NCBI GenBank assembly: GCA_001414345.1
Contig: LLCB01000320.1
Span: 1-64,000 of the forward strand
DNA from: Hymenoscyphus infarciens
Lineage: Eukaryota; Ascomycota; Leotiomycetes; Helotiales; Helotiaceae
Length of the DNA stretch: 64,000 nucleotides
Direction: 5' to 3'
The notes beneath the pieces are model-generated. The model saw nothing but the letters and a program-made list of their open reading frames with translations, ran no database searches and was not told where the DNA came from. Made by a program: the position numbers and the translations under genes. How positions within the stretch are numbered: the first letter of the stretch is position 1; the number at the start of each line of letters is the position of its first letter. This document shows, piece after piece, positions 36,823-47,900 of this stretch.

Positions 36823-38307
36823 TTTGTTTGCGTATCTTGGTTGAAAATATCGGTTGCGGGGATGTTATCAGAGAGTGGAACTTTTCACAGTTGTTGTGGT
36901 GGTTGTACTTGGTTTGCGCAAGATTTTAGGGTTGCAAAATGTTGATGTGATTTCGAGAGAGGTACTGGTGTGTTGGTTTGCAGTTATTGTGGTATTTGTG
37001 TGTGCTTGTAGTATTTGGCCTTCGAGTCAGTTATGGAGTATGGAGGTGTCTTTATATTGTAATTCAACAGCCTCATTACGAGGGGCTGAGGATCAGTTTC
37101 AGACTCCCAGTTTACTTATCGTTTCCAAAAGGCGCCCTTTGGAAATGCGGAAGCTCAGAAACTCTCTCTCATATTGGAGTTACTTGAAACGAGCTGCTAA
37201 AAGTCGCGGAGCCGCCGTACCGTACGGCAACCCCTATTCTGGTATTGCCTGCTCACCTGAACACCTGAAAGCACCTCCTGAAAGCATTGAATGTTAGGCT
37301 TCCATGGGCCCACTTTTATCAAGCCAGTAAAGTCTTCTAAGCCAATCAAAGTGGTTGTGAGAGACGGGCCATTGGCGCTGTGGCTTTCGTGGCTGTGACT
37401 GGTGATCCAATATTGGTGGGGTGGCTCAGTTGAATTGAGACGTGAGGCTCAATTATTTTCAACTTTCTTATTCTACCGTTTCGTCGAATTCGATATTCAT
37501 GCCGCATTTATGGCGGAAGCCCTTATGAGGTCGAATGCTGAACTCCCCTATGAAAAAAACGCGATCAATATTCATTATTTTGAGGCTCAAATAAAGCAAA
37601 GTACCAGGTAGGTAAGTTTACATCCCAACATCAGCCCCTTTGTAGTGTTTGTAGTCACTCAATGTGCTAGTTTAAGTCTGTCGGTATCAACGGGAGATGT
37701 GTATTTTCGAAACTCGGCAGATTGGAAAGATGCGCTTGCCTATCTTGTTTTATTGGCTGCTCGCCAAGATTGCTCTCTCGGTCGTTATTTTCTCTTGCTT
37801 CCTTGAATTTCATCTTTAAAATTGTGGGGACATAACAAACTTGCAAACAAATACCATATAAGCGATAGTTCAGCTACACAGGTACACGGAGTCCCAAGGT
37901 TTTATATTCACTTTCTTAACTTCGCGTCGGGCAATATACCCTTGGAGGTGACTTTGATTAAATCGCTTTATCTACCCAACGACCGTCCCTGATTTTGAGG
38001 CTCTAGGGTCATTATTACGGTATTGTTTTTTTTAACGTAGCGAGACTGACAGTGGCGCTTTGAGCGAGTAAAATTACATCGGGAAAACCATACAAGCAAT
38101 GTAAGAGGACTTTGGCGCTCCGAGCTAACATTACATAGACAACGTTGCAGCTCCACGATTCCTCGCTCTCATGTTTGATTTCCCTTAACAAAACTCTCTA
38201 GCACTCGAGAAACCCGCCTGTCTATAAAAGAGATTAGTCAAGCTATAGAAGCTGAAGCTATGTGCCGACTGATCTTACTTGTTATTATTATAATACTTTT
38301 TTTAATG
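36823..38307. other. Intergenic region before the repeat patch
   Basis: About 1.5 kb with normal composition, becoming AT-rich after 38270. Short frames here have no recognisable content. Confidence 0.4.
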
Positions 38308-38936
38308 TTAATTAACGGTAAATAACATAAATACTACCTTTTTAATTATTAAAGACAGAAATACCACCTAATTAATTTATTTCTAATAGAAATGCTACTC
38401 TTATACTATTTATTTATTTTATACGCTCCTAGTACGTATTTTAGTATATTCGTCATTTATTTAATATAAGTAAGATAGTAGCATTTATATCTGAAATAGA
38501 TAGCATTTCTATTAGAAATAAAATAGTAGTATTTATATTAGTAAAATAGTAGTATATCTATTAGTTACTATTTACTGTTTTTAGGTGAATCCCCGCCTAA
38601 AAATAGTGAATAATAACTAAGTATATATAGAATTAAAGACCTTCTCAAAGCAAAGACGTTTCTAAAAACAATACTAAAACAAGTGTATTAATACTCTTAA
38701 AGTACATATAATATACTATAAAAAACTAACGCTCTACGCCTTAGACTAATATAAATACTACCTTTATATTCCTAATAGAAATGCTACTATTCCTAATTTA
38801 TTATTTTAGTACTAAAATCACTACTAAATAAATAAATAGTATAAGAGGCATTTCGGTCAGAAATAAATTAATTAGGTGGCATTTCTGTCTTTAATAATTA
38901 AAAAGATAGAATTTATGTTAATTACTGTTTAATCAA
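38308..38936. mobile_element. AT-rich fold-back element with about 110-bp inverted arms
   Basis: The left arm (38308-38417) and right arm (38829-38936) are inverse complements with few mismatches, starting TTAATTAA and ending TTAATCAA. They share words such as CTTTTTAATTATTAAAGACAG. No coding sequence is present. In the middle is a second hairpin (38562-38587 with 38594-38619) around a GC-richer loop. It is probably a non-autonomous DNA element, possibly two joined elements. Confidence 0.72.
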
Positions 38937-38967
38937 TTATCTAGTTATCTTAAATATATAAATTGAA

Positions 38968-39944
38968 GTAAGAAACCCGGGCTTTGCTCTAGTGTAGTCG
39001 ATAGTATTATCGTGATAAAATACTATAGTATTTTAGATTAATATATTATTATAATATCCTAGTAGTACGTATCCAAATACGCTATAATACGATCGTAATA
39101 TCGTGATATTATATAGTATATCTTTTAATAACTCGTAAGCACTAAAACCCACTTTTTCTCAAAATAAGGCTATTTACACTTTTTCTATATACTCTTTTAT
39201 TACTTACTTATTAGACTAAAATAATTTTTATTCATCGATTTAGTTAATATTTACCTATAATTAAAGAGTAAAACTTAGTAGAATTCAATACACTAGTTTA
39301 TTATATTCTAGCTAGTAATCTAACGTTATTGTCGTCGAATTAGTACTTAGTGTTTTTATCTCGCATAGGCTACCCTTTTAACCTTATAATATTTAGGTTA
39401 ATTTAAGAGCTATTTATATAATTCTTTTTTTAAAATACTCTATTTAAATAGATCTATAATTCTAGCTATTCAGCTGTATATTTTTTGTATTATACGTTAT
39501 ACTATATAAAGCTAAAATAAAAGGCTAAAAAGAAGTAGAGTAAAATCTAGGGTAAAAAGCTTAAATATTATAGCTTAGTAATACTACGATATTATCATAA
39601 TATCGATTAAAATACCAATAATATAAAGGATAATATTATTAGATATCGTAGCATTTAAATAGTATAAATAGTACGTATTAAAGTGGGTTTCTAACAAGAT
39701 ATCGTAGTAGTATAATATTCTAAATACTATCGACTATACTGCTTTACTCCGAGAACACCTGTGGTTTTCCTAATAGCATATTACAGCTACGAAGGCAGTT
39801 GATACAATTTCTTTCAAGAGATAGAAGGAGTATATTTTAGGGCTTAATTAGGTGATAACTATAATACTTAAATAGCACTAGGGCTGGTGTTGTTGTATCT
39901 ACTATGTTAGCCACTATTCTTATAGCAAAGCCCGGGTTTCTTAC
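38968..39944. mobile_element. TIR element interrupted by a hAT MITE
   Basis: A perfect 21-bp inverted repeat, GTAAGAAACCCGGGCTTTGCT at 38968-38988 with its complement at 39924-39944 (only the ends are shared with the surroundings). Removing the MITE at 38990-39741 and one target copy leaves a short element of about 220 bp. No target duplication of the outer element was found. Confidence 0.6.
38990..39741. mobile_element. hAT-type MITE, copy 1
   Basis: The terminal inverted repeat is based on (C/T)AGTGTAGTCGATAGT at 38990 and its complement ending 39741. The flanking 8-mers CTTTGCTC (38982-38989) and CTTTACTC (39742-39749) differ by one G-to-A change. An 8-bp duplication with CAGTG ends fits the hAT superfamily. 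It is AT-rich, non-coding and homologous to the copy at 40739. Confidence 0.75.
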
Positions 39945-40738
39945 CAATCACTACAAACACAAACAAGGTTTGCGAGTCCGACTGCGAGGGAGATGCTTGA
40001 TTCGTGCGATAGCAGCAAGTTTATTGTTTTCGGTTTTTGTTTAGCTAGTCAAAATAAAGGTTAAATGTTGGAATGTTTCTTCTATAATTTAAGTTAGAGT
40101 GTCTAGCATAGCTGAGGAGCTGGATGAAAGGTACTAGAAAAGCGAGAGGAAGTTCGCTCTTTTTCGAGGTTTCAAATCGAGGAAATATAGTTCTCACTTC
40201 CAATTGAATGTTTATGAACCCTTAGCCCGTCAGTTAGCGTTTTCGCTTTTGCTTCCTCCTCGTATATCGCTTCCTTGAATTTTATAGCAACCTTTTGCAA
40301 AGTTTGGCGTTGTTAATCTACTCGGTAATCCCCTACTAATTTGCTGCGCCATTACAAAGCTGGGTGAAGAGTCACAAACCAATATTCTACACTACCCGTT
40401 TTCGAGAAAAGCAGGCGGGTCACGTGGTTTATTTGAAAACTAGGTTAATTCAAAAAATTTAATACAAAAGAATAAACATACAAAAAAGAGCAAAAGGTTA
40501 GCCCCGACCGATGTTTTTGGCTTAATCCTTTGTCGTACCTCGATCCACACAGAATACAGCTTCGTAAAGAACGCCACGCCTGGCGCCTCCCCAGTGTCAT
40601 CCTTTATACCCGAAGGTGACAACTTATCTTATTTGTGGTATATAACTTTTGGGGGGGTTATATGGATCATTGTGGGCCGAGGTTCTACCGAGTGGGGCGG
40701 CCGAGCAACGACGAGCCTCTTCAGAACTTAAACTATAC
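39945..40738. other. Unique spacer between repeats
   Basis: About 0.8 kb of near-normal composition with only short, unconvincing frames. Its last eight bases (AACTATAC, 40731-40738) are the left target duplication of the next MITE. Confidence 0.4.
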
Positions 40739-41253
40739 TAGTGTAGTCGATAGTATTATTGTAATAAAATACTGTAGTATTTTCGAATTATATATTATTA
40801 TAATATTCTAATAGTACGTATTAGTTCTCGCTATAATACTATAGTAATAGTACGATATTATATAGTAGACTATTTACTAACTTATTTATCTAAAACCCTA
40901 CTTAAAGTATACTAATTAAGCATAGTATATAAAGCAGTTTCTACTTAAGTATTTCTTCTTAACCTATAATAACTTATAACACTCGGAGTATTATAAGACT
41001 ACTTTTACTTCTTTATATTTTAGATACTCTATTTTTATAAAAAAGAATTACTTAAATTAAGTAATAATTCAAAGTTCTTAGTATACTTAGTAGTATCGTA
41101 ATATTATTATAGTATCGATTGAAATATAAATAATATAAAGGCTAATATTATTAGATATTATAGCATTTAAATAGTATAAAAAGTGTGTATTAAAGTAGGT
41201 TTCTGATAATATATCGTAGTAGTATAATATTCCAAAGACTATCGACTACACTG
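40739..41253. mobile_element. hAT-type MITE, copy 2
   Basis: A 515-bp relative of copy 1. The termini are (C/T)AGTGTAGTCGATAGT (40739) and its complement ending CACTG (41253). A perfect 8-bp duplication, AACTATAC, flanks it (40731-40738 and 41254-41261). Internal sequences near both ends match copy 1. It is non-coding. Confidence 0.82.
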
Positions 41254-41619
41254 AACTATACTTTCCTAGAGTATATAGGAAAAACTATTCTAGAGGTTTT
41301 ATATTATCGCAGACCTTTATTAAAAACACTTGAAAGTCTAGTAGTATACGCAGAGTAACTTTGCTATTCTAATGTCCTTCAACGCGTACACTGTTACCTT
41401 ATTAGTTTGAAGATAATGTAGCTAAGCGGGTCTCTATGACCAGATGGCTTAGGAGGTGGACATTTTTGCGCCCCCGACCCAAAGTTACAAGAGAAGATAG
41501 TTTTGTAATGTCAAGTGGACTGTTGTAACCTCTAAGATGCTTGATCCAATCGAATAACTGTAAACAAGGTAAGCGGCAAAAAACATATATACCTTCCTCT
41601 CGTTGTACTAACCTTTTAG

Positions 41620-41755
41620 GGGAATTTTATTAACCCGGCCATTTAAAACAATTTGAAATGTTAACCTAGATACTTTTGGAACAAACGACCTCAATTGTTC
41701 CAAAACATCTAGGTTAATACTTTGGAACTGGTTGAGTTAATAAAATCCTCGAAAG
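41620..41755. repeat. Hairpin repeat
   Basis: Inverted arms carry GAATTTTATTAAC / GTTAATAAAATCC at the outside and AACCTAGATACTTTTGGAACAA / TTGTTCCAAAACATCTAGGTT towards the loop. Degenerate relatives lie near 42635-42760 and 44130-44290, sharing words such as CTCGTTGT and TTTTAGGG just upstream of the arm. Confidence 0.6.
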
Positions 41756-42629
41756 TTATTTACTACGGCTTTTGTGAGCCTGGTTATATTTATCAGAAAG
41801 GTATGTATATACAAAAGCGTAATTAATGGTCTAAGACTTACCCGCCTGCCAATACAAGTGAAGTTGCGGCTGGTTAGTATAAGGGAAGTATTGCCGGAGT
41901 GGTGCTTTGTATTCCAGCGAGAAGCTTCTTCCAACTATGGTGGAGGAAGCGTTTTAAAGACACGACTGGATTTGAATACCAGGCCGAAGATGGTGCTAAC
42001 GTCTTCAGCAAATGATCACCAACGTGAGCCCAAAACGGTGAGTGGTGGAAAAAATTGTTCCATCACGCACCGGTCGCAGCTTTACATCCTTACTACACAG
42101 CACTTGCGGGACCGCCTGAGCTCACTCACAAAGCTCTTCTAACTTCTGGATATCTAGTAACAAAAGCATCTGTTCGTTACACACATGTGAGGATATGATA
42201 TATATCTACTATCCAAGCATTCTTTTCTAAAATTATTATGTGTTCTTTGACAACAGGCTCAAATAACATTGTAATCCACTTTTCCTATCAAAGGTTCGTA
42301 TTTTAAGTTTCTTTTTAGGGAGAGTCTCTCAAATTGTAATTTAGCGAAGACTAAATAACCCTAGACACAAAATCAAGAAAAACACCACCTCGAACTACCT
42401 CCTATTTACCATTTCTACTACCTCCGTAAGGCGTTCTAAAGTTCAACAATCAACCTTGAATCACCTGAATATCGAGTGATCAGGGGAGAAATCGTGTAAA
42501 GTCCATAAGAGAAGAGTTGATGAAACCAAGAGCTAAAAAAATATCAAACCAAATGGGATCTTTCATTTAAGTTCTCTTTGCCGTACCGCCCCCATTCCAC
42601 ATCATCCATAGTTAGGAAAAGTCGTAGTT

Positions 42630-42767
42630 AATACCAGGTTCGTATTTGCCTACCTAGCTCATTGTTCCACATATCTAGGGAAATTCAAAGTAATTACTCA
42701 AGATATTTAGACATATAGTTGGTAAAATGAAGTTTTATTGTTCGAAAGTATTTGAGATAGTATTAAA
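42630..42767. repeat. Degenerate copy of the hairpin repeat, downstream of the 444-codon gene
   Basis: It shares GCCTACC-TAGCTCATTGTTCC and CAAAGTAATTACT with the sequence at 44130-44200 in the same orientation. It ends where the 3' end of the gene begins. Confidence 0.45.
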
Positions 42768-44102
42768 TTATACTGGGTCAACAATGAGCTCCGGGGCCCC
42801 AGTTACCACTTGAAAATCCTCCAAACCTTCGTCCTTCCTTTTTCTAAGCCCACATCCGATTTTCATAAGAGCCCCCCAACTCCTTTCCATTCTTTTTGCA
42901 AGTTCTATCTCTTTTCCTAGTTGACTTTGGGGCACTAATTTTCCATCTTGTATAGTCATAAGACCCTTAGCTAAGATAAGTTCCTCGAGCTCTCTTCCCA
43001 GTTGGCTTTGGGACCCTCTGTTTCCATCTTGCTGAGTCATAGGACCCCCAACTAAGACCAATTCTTCCATCTCCTGTTCCATCTCCTTTTCCATTTTTCT
43101 CTCTCTTAGGGTTTCTTTCATAGCCTGGACCATGTGATTTGTGACTTTCTTACTCAGTTCCGTATTTTTGTTCTCGCTCCCAACTTTTCCAAGGCCTTTA
43201 CGTAGCTTAACAAGGGAGGATTTGGGAATCCACGCTTGAATATTGTCCTCATCCATACTGTCGATGTTATGCCACTCATTGATAAGGGTCTCTAATGTAA
43301 GTCGAAGAAGGGAGCCGCAGTTGTCTTCACAGAGATCGGTGATTTTAGGTATGTCGCAGAGATCGGCATATAAGGTTTTCCGTTTGTCGTAATAACCTCC
43401 TCTGAGCATTTGGAATAAATTCCCGTGAAGTGGCTCATTCCTCCTCGCGTAGTGCATAATAGCCTCAAGAGTACCTTTGAAGTCCAAGCCGATTTTCATG
43501 GATGTATGAAACAACGTTTTATGAATGGGACACTTCTTGTAAGCGTCCATATTCCCCGTTTTATAAGCAAACCAGCTGTCCTTTTCAGAATCAATCTTTC
43601 CCCCTATTTCTATCCAATAAGACTTTTGCACCTTGTCCCAGCCTGTAAACTTTTGCATCTCAGCCTCCATCCCTAGTTCTCCACAAAAATCCAATAAGTA
43701 CTCCCCATATCTCGCGTAGAACTGCGATCGATATAACCGAACTAACTCATCCTGTAATAATTTATCGTCTTGTTGTATGTTTGTGTTTTGGAGAAAGAGG
43801 TGGAAGCTAAATGCTTTTTCCATAACAATCATGGCCGCAATGTATTCCTTCTTGGCATCAGGTTCTCCGAGAGAGAGGTATCTTGCGCATGTCTCCTTGT
43901 ACAGTCGGACGGCTTGTATCCCTATCGGCGCGAGGGTTCGGGTGGGATTTCTGATCGTTTCATCGGCGAATCGGAGAGATTCTCGGACTCTGTCTTCGTC
44001 GTATTCATTTGATTGGAGTGGTCGTGGTGCTGAGGATAAAGGTGTGTCGATTGTTTCTTGGTATGTGGCACCTAGAAGTTCTCTTGTGGTAGAGTGACGC
44101 AT
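42768..44102 (-). CDS. Hypothetical fungal protein with a tandem 27-residue repeat
   Basis: An uninterrupted 444-codon frame from an ATG at 44102, with no intron. I recognise no domain. The first about 300 residues look like a folded helical protein (for example R-L-Y-K-E-T-C-A-R-Y-L-S-L, G-W-D-K-V-Q-K-S-Y-W-I-E). Residues about 315-345 are a charged coiled coil rich in E, K and M. Residues 346-372 and 373-399 are two tandem copies of a unit of the form E-E-L-(V/I)-L-x-x-G-x-M-T-x-Q-D-G, also visible as an 81-bp DNA repeat (42987-43067 and 42906-42986). Short repeats of one family lie on both sides, so the gene may have been moved or copied together with them. It is not RIP-mutated. Confidence 0.68.
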   Translation of the reverse strand: MRHSTTRELLGATYQETIDTPLSSAPRPLQSNEYDEDRVRESLRFADETIRNPTRTLAPIGIQAVRLYKETCARYLSLGEPDAKKEYIAAMIVMEKAFSFHLFLQNTNIQQDDKLLQDELVRLYRSQFYARYGEYLLDFCGELGMEAEMQKFTGWDKVQKSYWIEIGGKIDSEKDSWFAYKTGNMDAYKKCPIHKTLFHTSMKIGLDFKGTLEAIMHYARRNEPLHGNLFQMLRGGYYDKRKTLYADLCDIPKITDLCEDNCGSLLRLTLETLINEWHNIDSMDEDNIQAWIPKSSLVKLRKGLGKVGSENKNTELSKKVTNHMVQAMKETLRERKMEKEMEQEMEELVLVGGPMTQQDGNRGSQSQLGRELEELILAKGLMTIQDGKLVPQSQLGKEIELAKRMERSWGALMKIGCGLRKRKDEGLEDFQVVTGAPELIVDPV

Positions 44103-44129
44103 TTTCGAACTCGGGTTGCGAAAGCTTTG

Positions 44130-44290
44130 AGTCGTACCTGCCTACGAAGCTCGTTGTCCCAGCCTTTTAGGGTAATATCAAAGTAATTGTTCTAAACACC
44201 CAACAAGTTAAGATAATGATGTTTTAGAACAATCAGGTTCAATTGCCCCAAAGTATTTGCTAAATGAAGTTAAAATAAAAAGCCTTTACT
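44130..44290. repeat. Degenerate copy of the hairpin repeat, upstream of the 444-codon gene
   Basis: It contains CCTACGAAGCTCGTTGTCCCAGC then TTTTAGGGTAAT, with arms AATTGTTCTAAACA and TGTTTTAGAACAAT around a short loop (about 44190-44235). It is related to the sequences at 41600-41755 and 42630-42767. Confidence 0.5.
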
Positions 44291-44881
44291 GACACTATTA
44301 CTAGTACTGCCCACCGCCTGCGTAGCGTCCCCGTGGACCGACACTAGGGCGATGAAGGTTGTCATAATTAAATCACGTGAAACTGAGAAAAAGCGCATAG
44401 TACTAATTTCAATTTCAACTAGACCTTGAAGCCGCCCTCGCCACTTGATACGTGAGTAGAATGCGAATGGTGTAATGTGACCCCCGTTGCCCCCCAATTT
44501 TCAAACAATTCTCCGCATATATTCTATTTTGGAGCAGTGTAATATGAAAGCAAAGACCCAGCCGTCATCCTATTAGGGGGTATTATTCGTGATGATGGTG
44601 CTGAGGAACGCCGAAATACCTCTTAATAGAAGCCCTAAAATCCCGAGTTTGAACTGTCCCAGAATTACTCGAGTAGAATTCAGTTTAACTCGAAAGTTAC
44701 TTGCGGGTTACTCAAGCCCACTCGCAGCTTAGCCGCTTCACAAAAACGCACCCAATTTAAAAACTACAGACTACCAGAAACAAGCAACCTACCATCTTTT
44801 GATGATACGGACATATGCACAGCTGCAATTAACAAAAGTAGAATTAGTGGATGATTACTATTACCGCAAAATAATAAAATA

Positions 44882-44986
44882 CTAAATCTCAACAATAGCC
44901 TTAATATCCCTAGCACTCTGCTCCAAAATTTCTCCAAACCTATCAACATTCCCGACATTTCCCCACACAGAAACCTTAGTACTATT
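44882..44986 (-). pseudogene. Open frame beyond the PKS stop: probable lost end of the cAT domain
   Basis: Directly after the TGA at 44987-44989 the same frame stays open for 34 codons and then ends at TAG (44882-44884). The composition is protein-like (a short beta-type stretch, then an amphipathic helix), as expected for the end of an acyltransferase domain. The stop could arise from CGA by a single C-to-T change. Alternatives are a strain-specific nonsense change, a sequencing error, or a natural shorter end. Confidence 0.5.
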
Positions 44987-47900
44987 TCACACAAGATCAG
45001 TAAAAGTTCCCCTAGAAGAAAAAAGAGAAGGGGAGAGTAAAAATGAACGTACCAATCATCCATAACCTCAAAATTGATAGAGAACATATCCTCACGATTA
45101 AGTATATCACCACCCTCCGCTCCCCCAGTAGCCATACAATTCGTCATAAGCTGCGGCACAGCCCTTTTACTCCTATATATCGGATCCGTAAGCAGAGCGG
45201 GCACCATTTCATCTTCTTTAACCGCCCATTTGAGAGCGAGCAAATGTCTATCGAAGCCGTGACCCCGTGCTACAGTCATAACACTAGCACTATGTTCACG
45301 TGCAGCATCAAAGAATAATTTTCGTATTTCTTTGGTGGGAGTTTTCGTCTCGGCAGCTGCGGTGCAGAAATCCGCAGTCGATGGGAGAGGGGTGTTATTG
45401 ATATCGATTCTACCATGGTGGAAATGGTTGTGCGCGACAGGTTCGCAGGTGAGAGGATTGTAACCCCAGTACCGACGAGCGGCGAGCTGCAGTGCCAGCT
45501 GAGCCCCAGAATTAGGTGGACATTTATGTTGACGGAAGAGATCGCGGTTAATGGTGGGAATTTCGAAAATCTGATATTCGAAGCGAGATGTGTCTTTGTC
45601 CATTTGTTTTCGGATGTCCCTGATGTGATCCTCAAGCTTCGGGGTTGTCTTGAATGTGTATTCAGAAAAGCTAATTGCCGACGAGGATCTTTCGGGGGCA
45701 ATATCCTTTGGATCCAGGTTCACGATCGCGTTAGAAATCCAAGTATGCAGTCTCATAAACGGAACTCCATCAAGTTTGGTATGGTCTCCGATACTGGCTG
45801 AGATTCCATTATCGCAGATAGAGAATTGTATCGTTTTATCACTCCATCTGTTGCGACCATTCGCGTGGAGAAAATGCGGGCCACGCTCAGACGCATTTTG
45901 AGGCTTCGCTTCATCCAAGTATATTATGAAAGCAGAAGCTTCAATATCATGGATCCATGCTCTGTTTGATGCGCTTATATCTTGGAGTATAGTTCGATTC
46001 TATACAGAGTTAGTCCTACTTGACATGGCAAACACCCGATACTAAGAGACTTACATTTGCCCAATTATGTCGTAAGTCTTGTGTCAGGACTCCAACCCAT
46101 GCTTCGGGCTTTTCTTCCGCATCTAGAATGCATTGAAAGGTATCCCGAAGAGCGACATACGAGATAGATTCATTCCCATTTATGAGGGGAATTTTGTATG
46201 CATGACCTCGACGGAATGCAATCAAATAGTCATTCCCTGGGTACTTCCTCATAGCATCAATTTGTTCTCCGGGCTCACGTGTAGCATTGAAGAACCATTT
46301 GTAAGCCGATGAGCTGGTGGGTTGGTCGTTGAAAAACTGTTGAGCTAATTTCCCCGCTTCTAGATCTTGTTTGAATTGAAACGCGGAGGTAGAAATGATA
46401 GCTGCTCTCTCCGCTGACGTGTGTTGAACCGGGCTTACAAAGTGCGTTGCAAAGTAGTTCGACCAAGGCACTAATGCCCCACGACTCTTTAGGAACATGT
46501 TGGTTGTATAGAACTCGCCTAGCCAGTTTTCCACTTGAGGGTCATGGAATAATTGCGAAAGCCGAGCTTGCAGTTTTCGACCAAATCCTAGTGGCTTTCG
46601 GAATTCGTTGACATAGCCTTCGTACTTCGTGTATTCCTTGGGAGTTAGTATCGGGCGGAGACGGTCCAAGAATTGGTCCAGAGAATTATCCAGATCTGGC
46701 AATGGTTGTTTTGGCAAAATGATAGCTTCCTTTTTGTGCTTTATGACATTGAGATCAGGTTGTCCATTCTGCTTTTCCTTTTCGTTGCCGGGATCTTCTA
46801 TCTTGGAGATGATGGTTGATCGGGAAGCTACCAGACCAGCCAGCGCCACTATGTTAGCTGCATCTGATATCTCAGAAGCCTGGAGCTTAGCTTTGAAGGT
46901 TTGCGTAATCCAGTTTTTCAATTCGATGCTAACCAACGAGTCTAGTCCAAACTCGGCCATGCTGCGTTCGACGTCAATTTCTTCGGAATCCATCGCTACA
47001 AGCTTTGAAATCTTTCTCGCAATTTCTTCGGATATTAGGAGCATAATTTTGGCAATATCATCTGTAGAAGAAATGAGACTTTCAATACTTTGAATTTGGG
47101 TTCCATCCTTCTCTACACGTTGTCCAACCTTTTGCTGCCGGGAAAGGTGTGCAAACATCGGATTTTTCAAAGTATATTTGTTATCGGAGTCAAGGATTGA
47201 TTTGTAGTCAACCCCAAGGATGAACTGGTTGCTCTTTTCCACTCTTGCTGAATGACTGATAGCATAGCTGATCAAGGCTAGCAGTTCTTTGACCTTGAGT
47301 AAGATATACCCCTGCCGGACTAGGCCATCTTTGGTACGTTGAGAGTTTGCAATGACACCAGCATCGTCGAGGGGCCCAAAGTCCACTGCAACAAAATGAG
47401 TAGGCGACGTCCCGGTAACCTTGTTATTGTATGCGAGTGTATCCATATAGTTGTTCCCGGCGGCATAGTTCCCCTGGGCTATAGTTCCTACAACGCTGGA
47501 GATTGATGCAAGCATGAGAAAGAACTCCAGTGGTTGATCCCCGAGTGCTTCAACTAGGTTCGCAGTTCCAGTGCATTTGGGACCTGTCGATACCTTGAAA
47601 TCCTCAAGTTCCATTTTTGTCAACACCCGATCCTGTCATGTATTAGTGGTGTAATGCCAAAACATTGGGACAGACTTACCTGGAGAACGTTTGATGCTTG
47701 AACCACACCCTTGATTGGAGGCATATTGCTGCCCTCCAGTGATGAAATCAACCTTTTCAAACTCGAAAGGTCAGTAATGTCGCATTTCAAAACAAGAACC
47801 TTTGCGCCCAGACATTGGAAACGTTTCTCAAGTGCCGCTAGTTCCGAGGGTTGTAAATTTCTCCGAGAAATTATAGCAATATGCCTTGCTCCATGTTTGG

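Noticed and set aside
41400..41470. Possible tRNA gene
   Set aside because: No convincing B box or cloverleaf could be drawn; I found no tRNA anywhere in the window.
41774..42142. 122-codon plus-strand frame
   Set aside because: It begins at the edge of a hairpin repeat, has no recognisable content and no ortholog-like features.
45012..45052. Treating the hydrophobic read-through of the last PKS intron as a membrane anchor
   Set aside because: That frame crosses a clear GT-AG intron and loses the acyltransferase frame; splicing gives a continuous domain.
45274..45901. Plus-strand open frames of 80-128 codons inside the PKS locus
   Set aside because: They are antisense shadows of the cAT exon, whose minus-strand frame carries conserved acyltransferase motifs.
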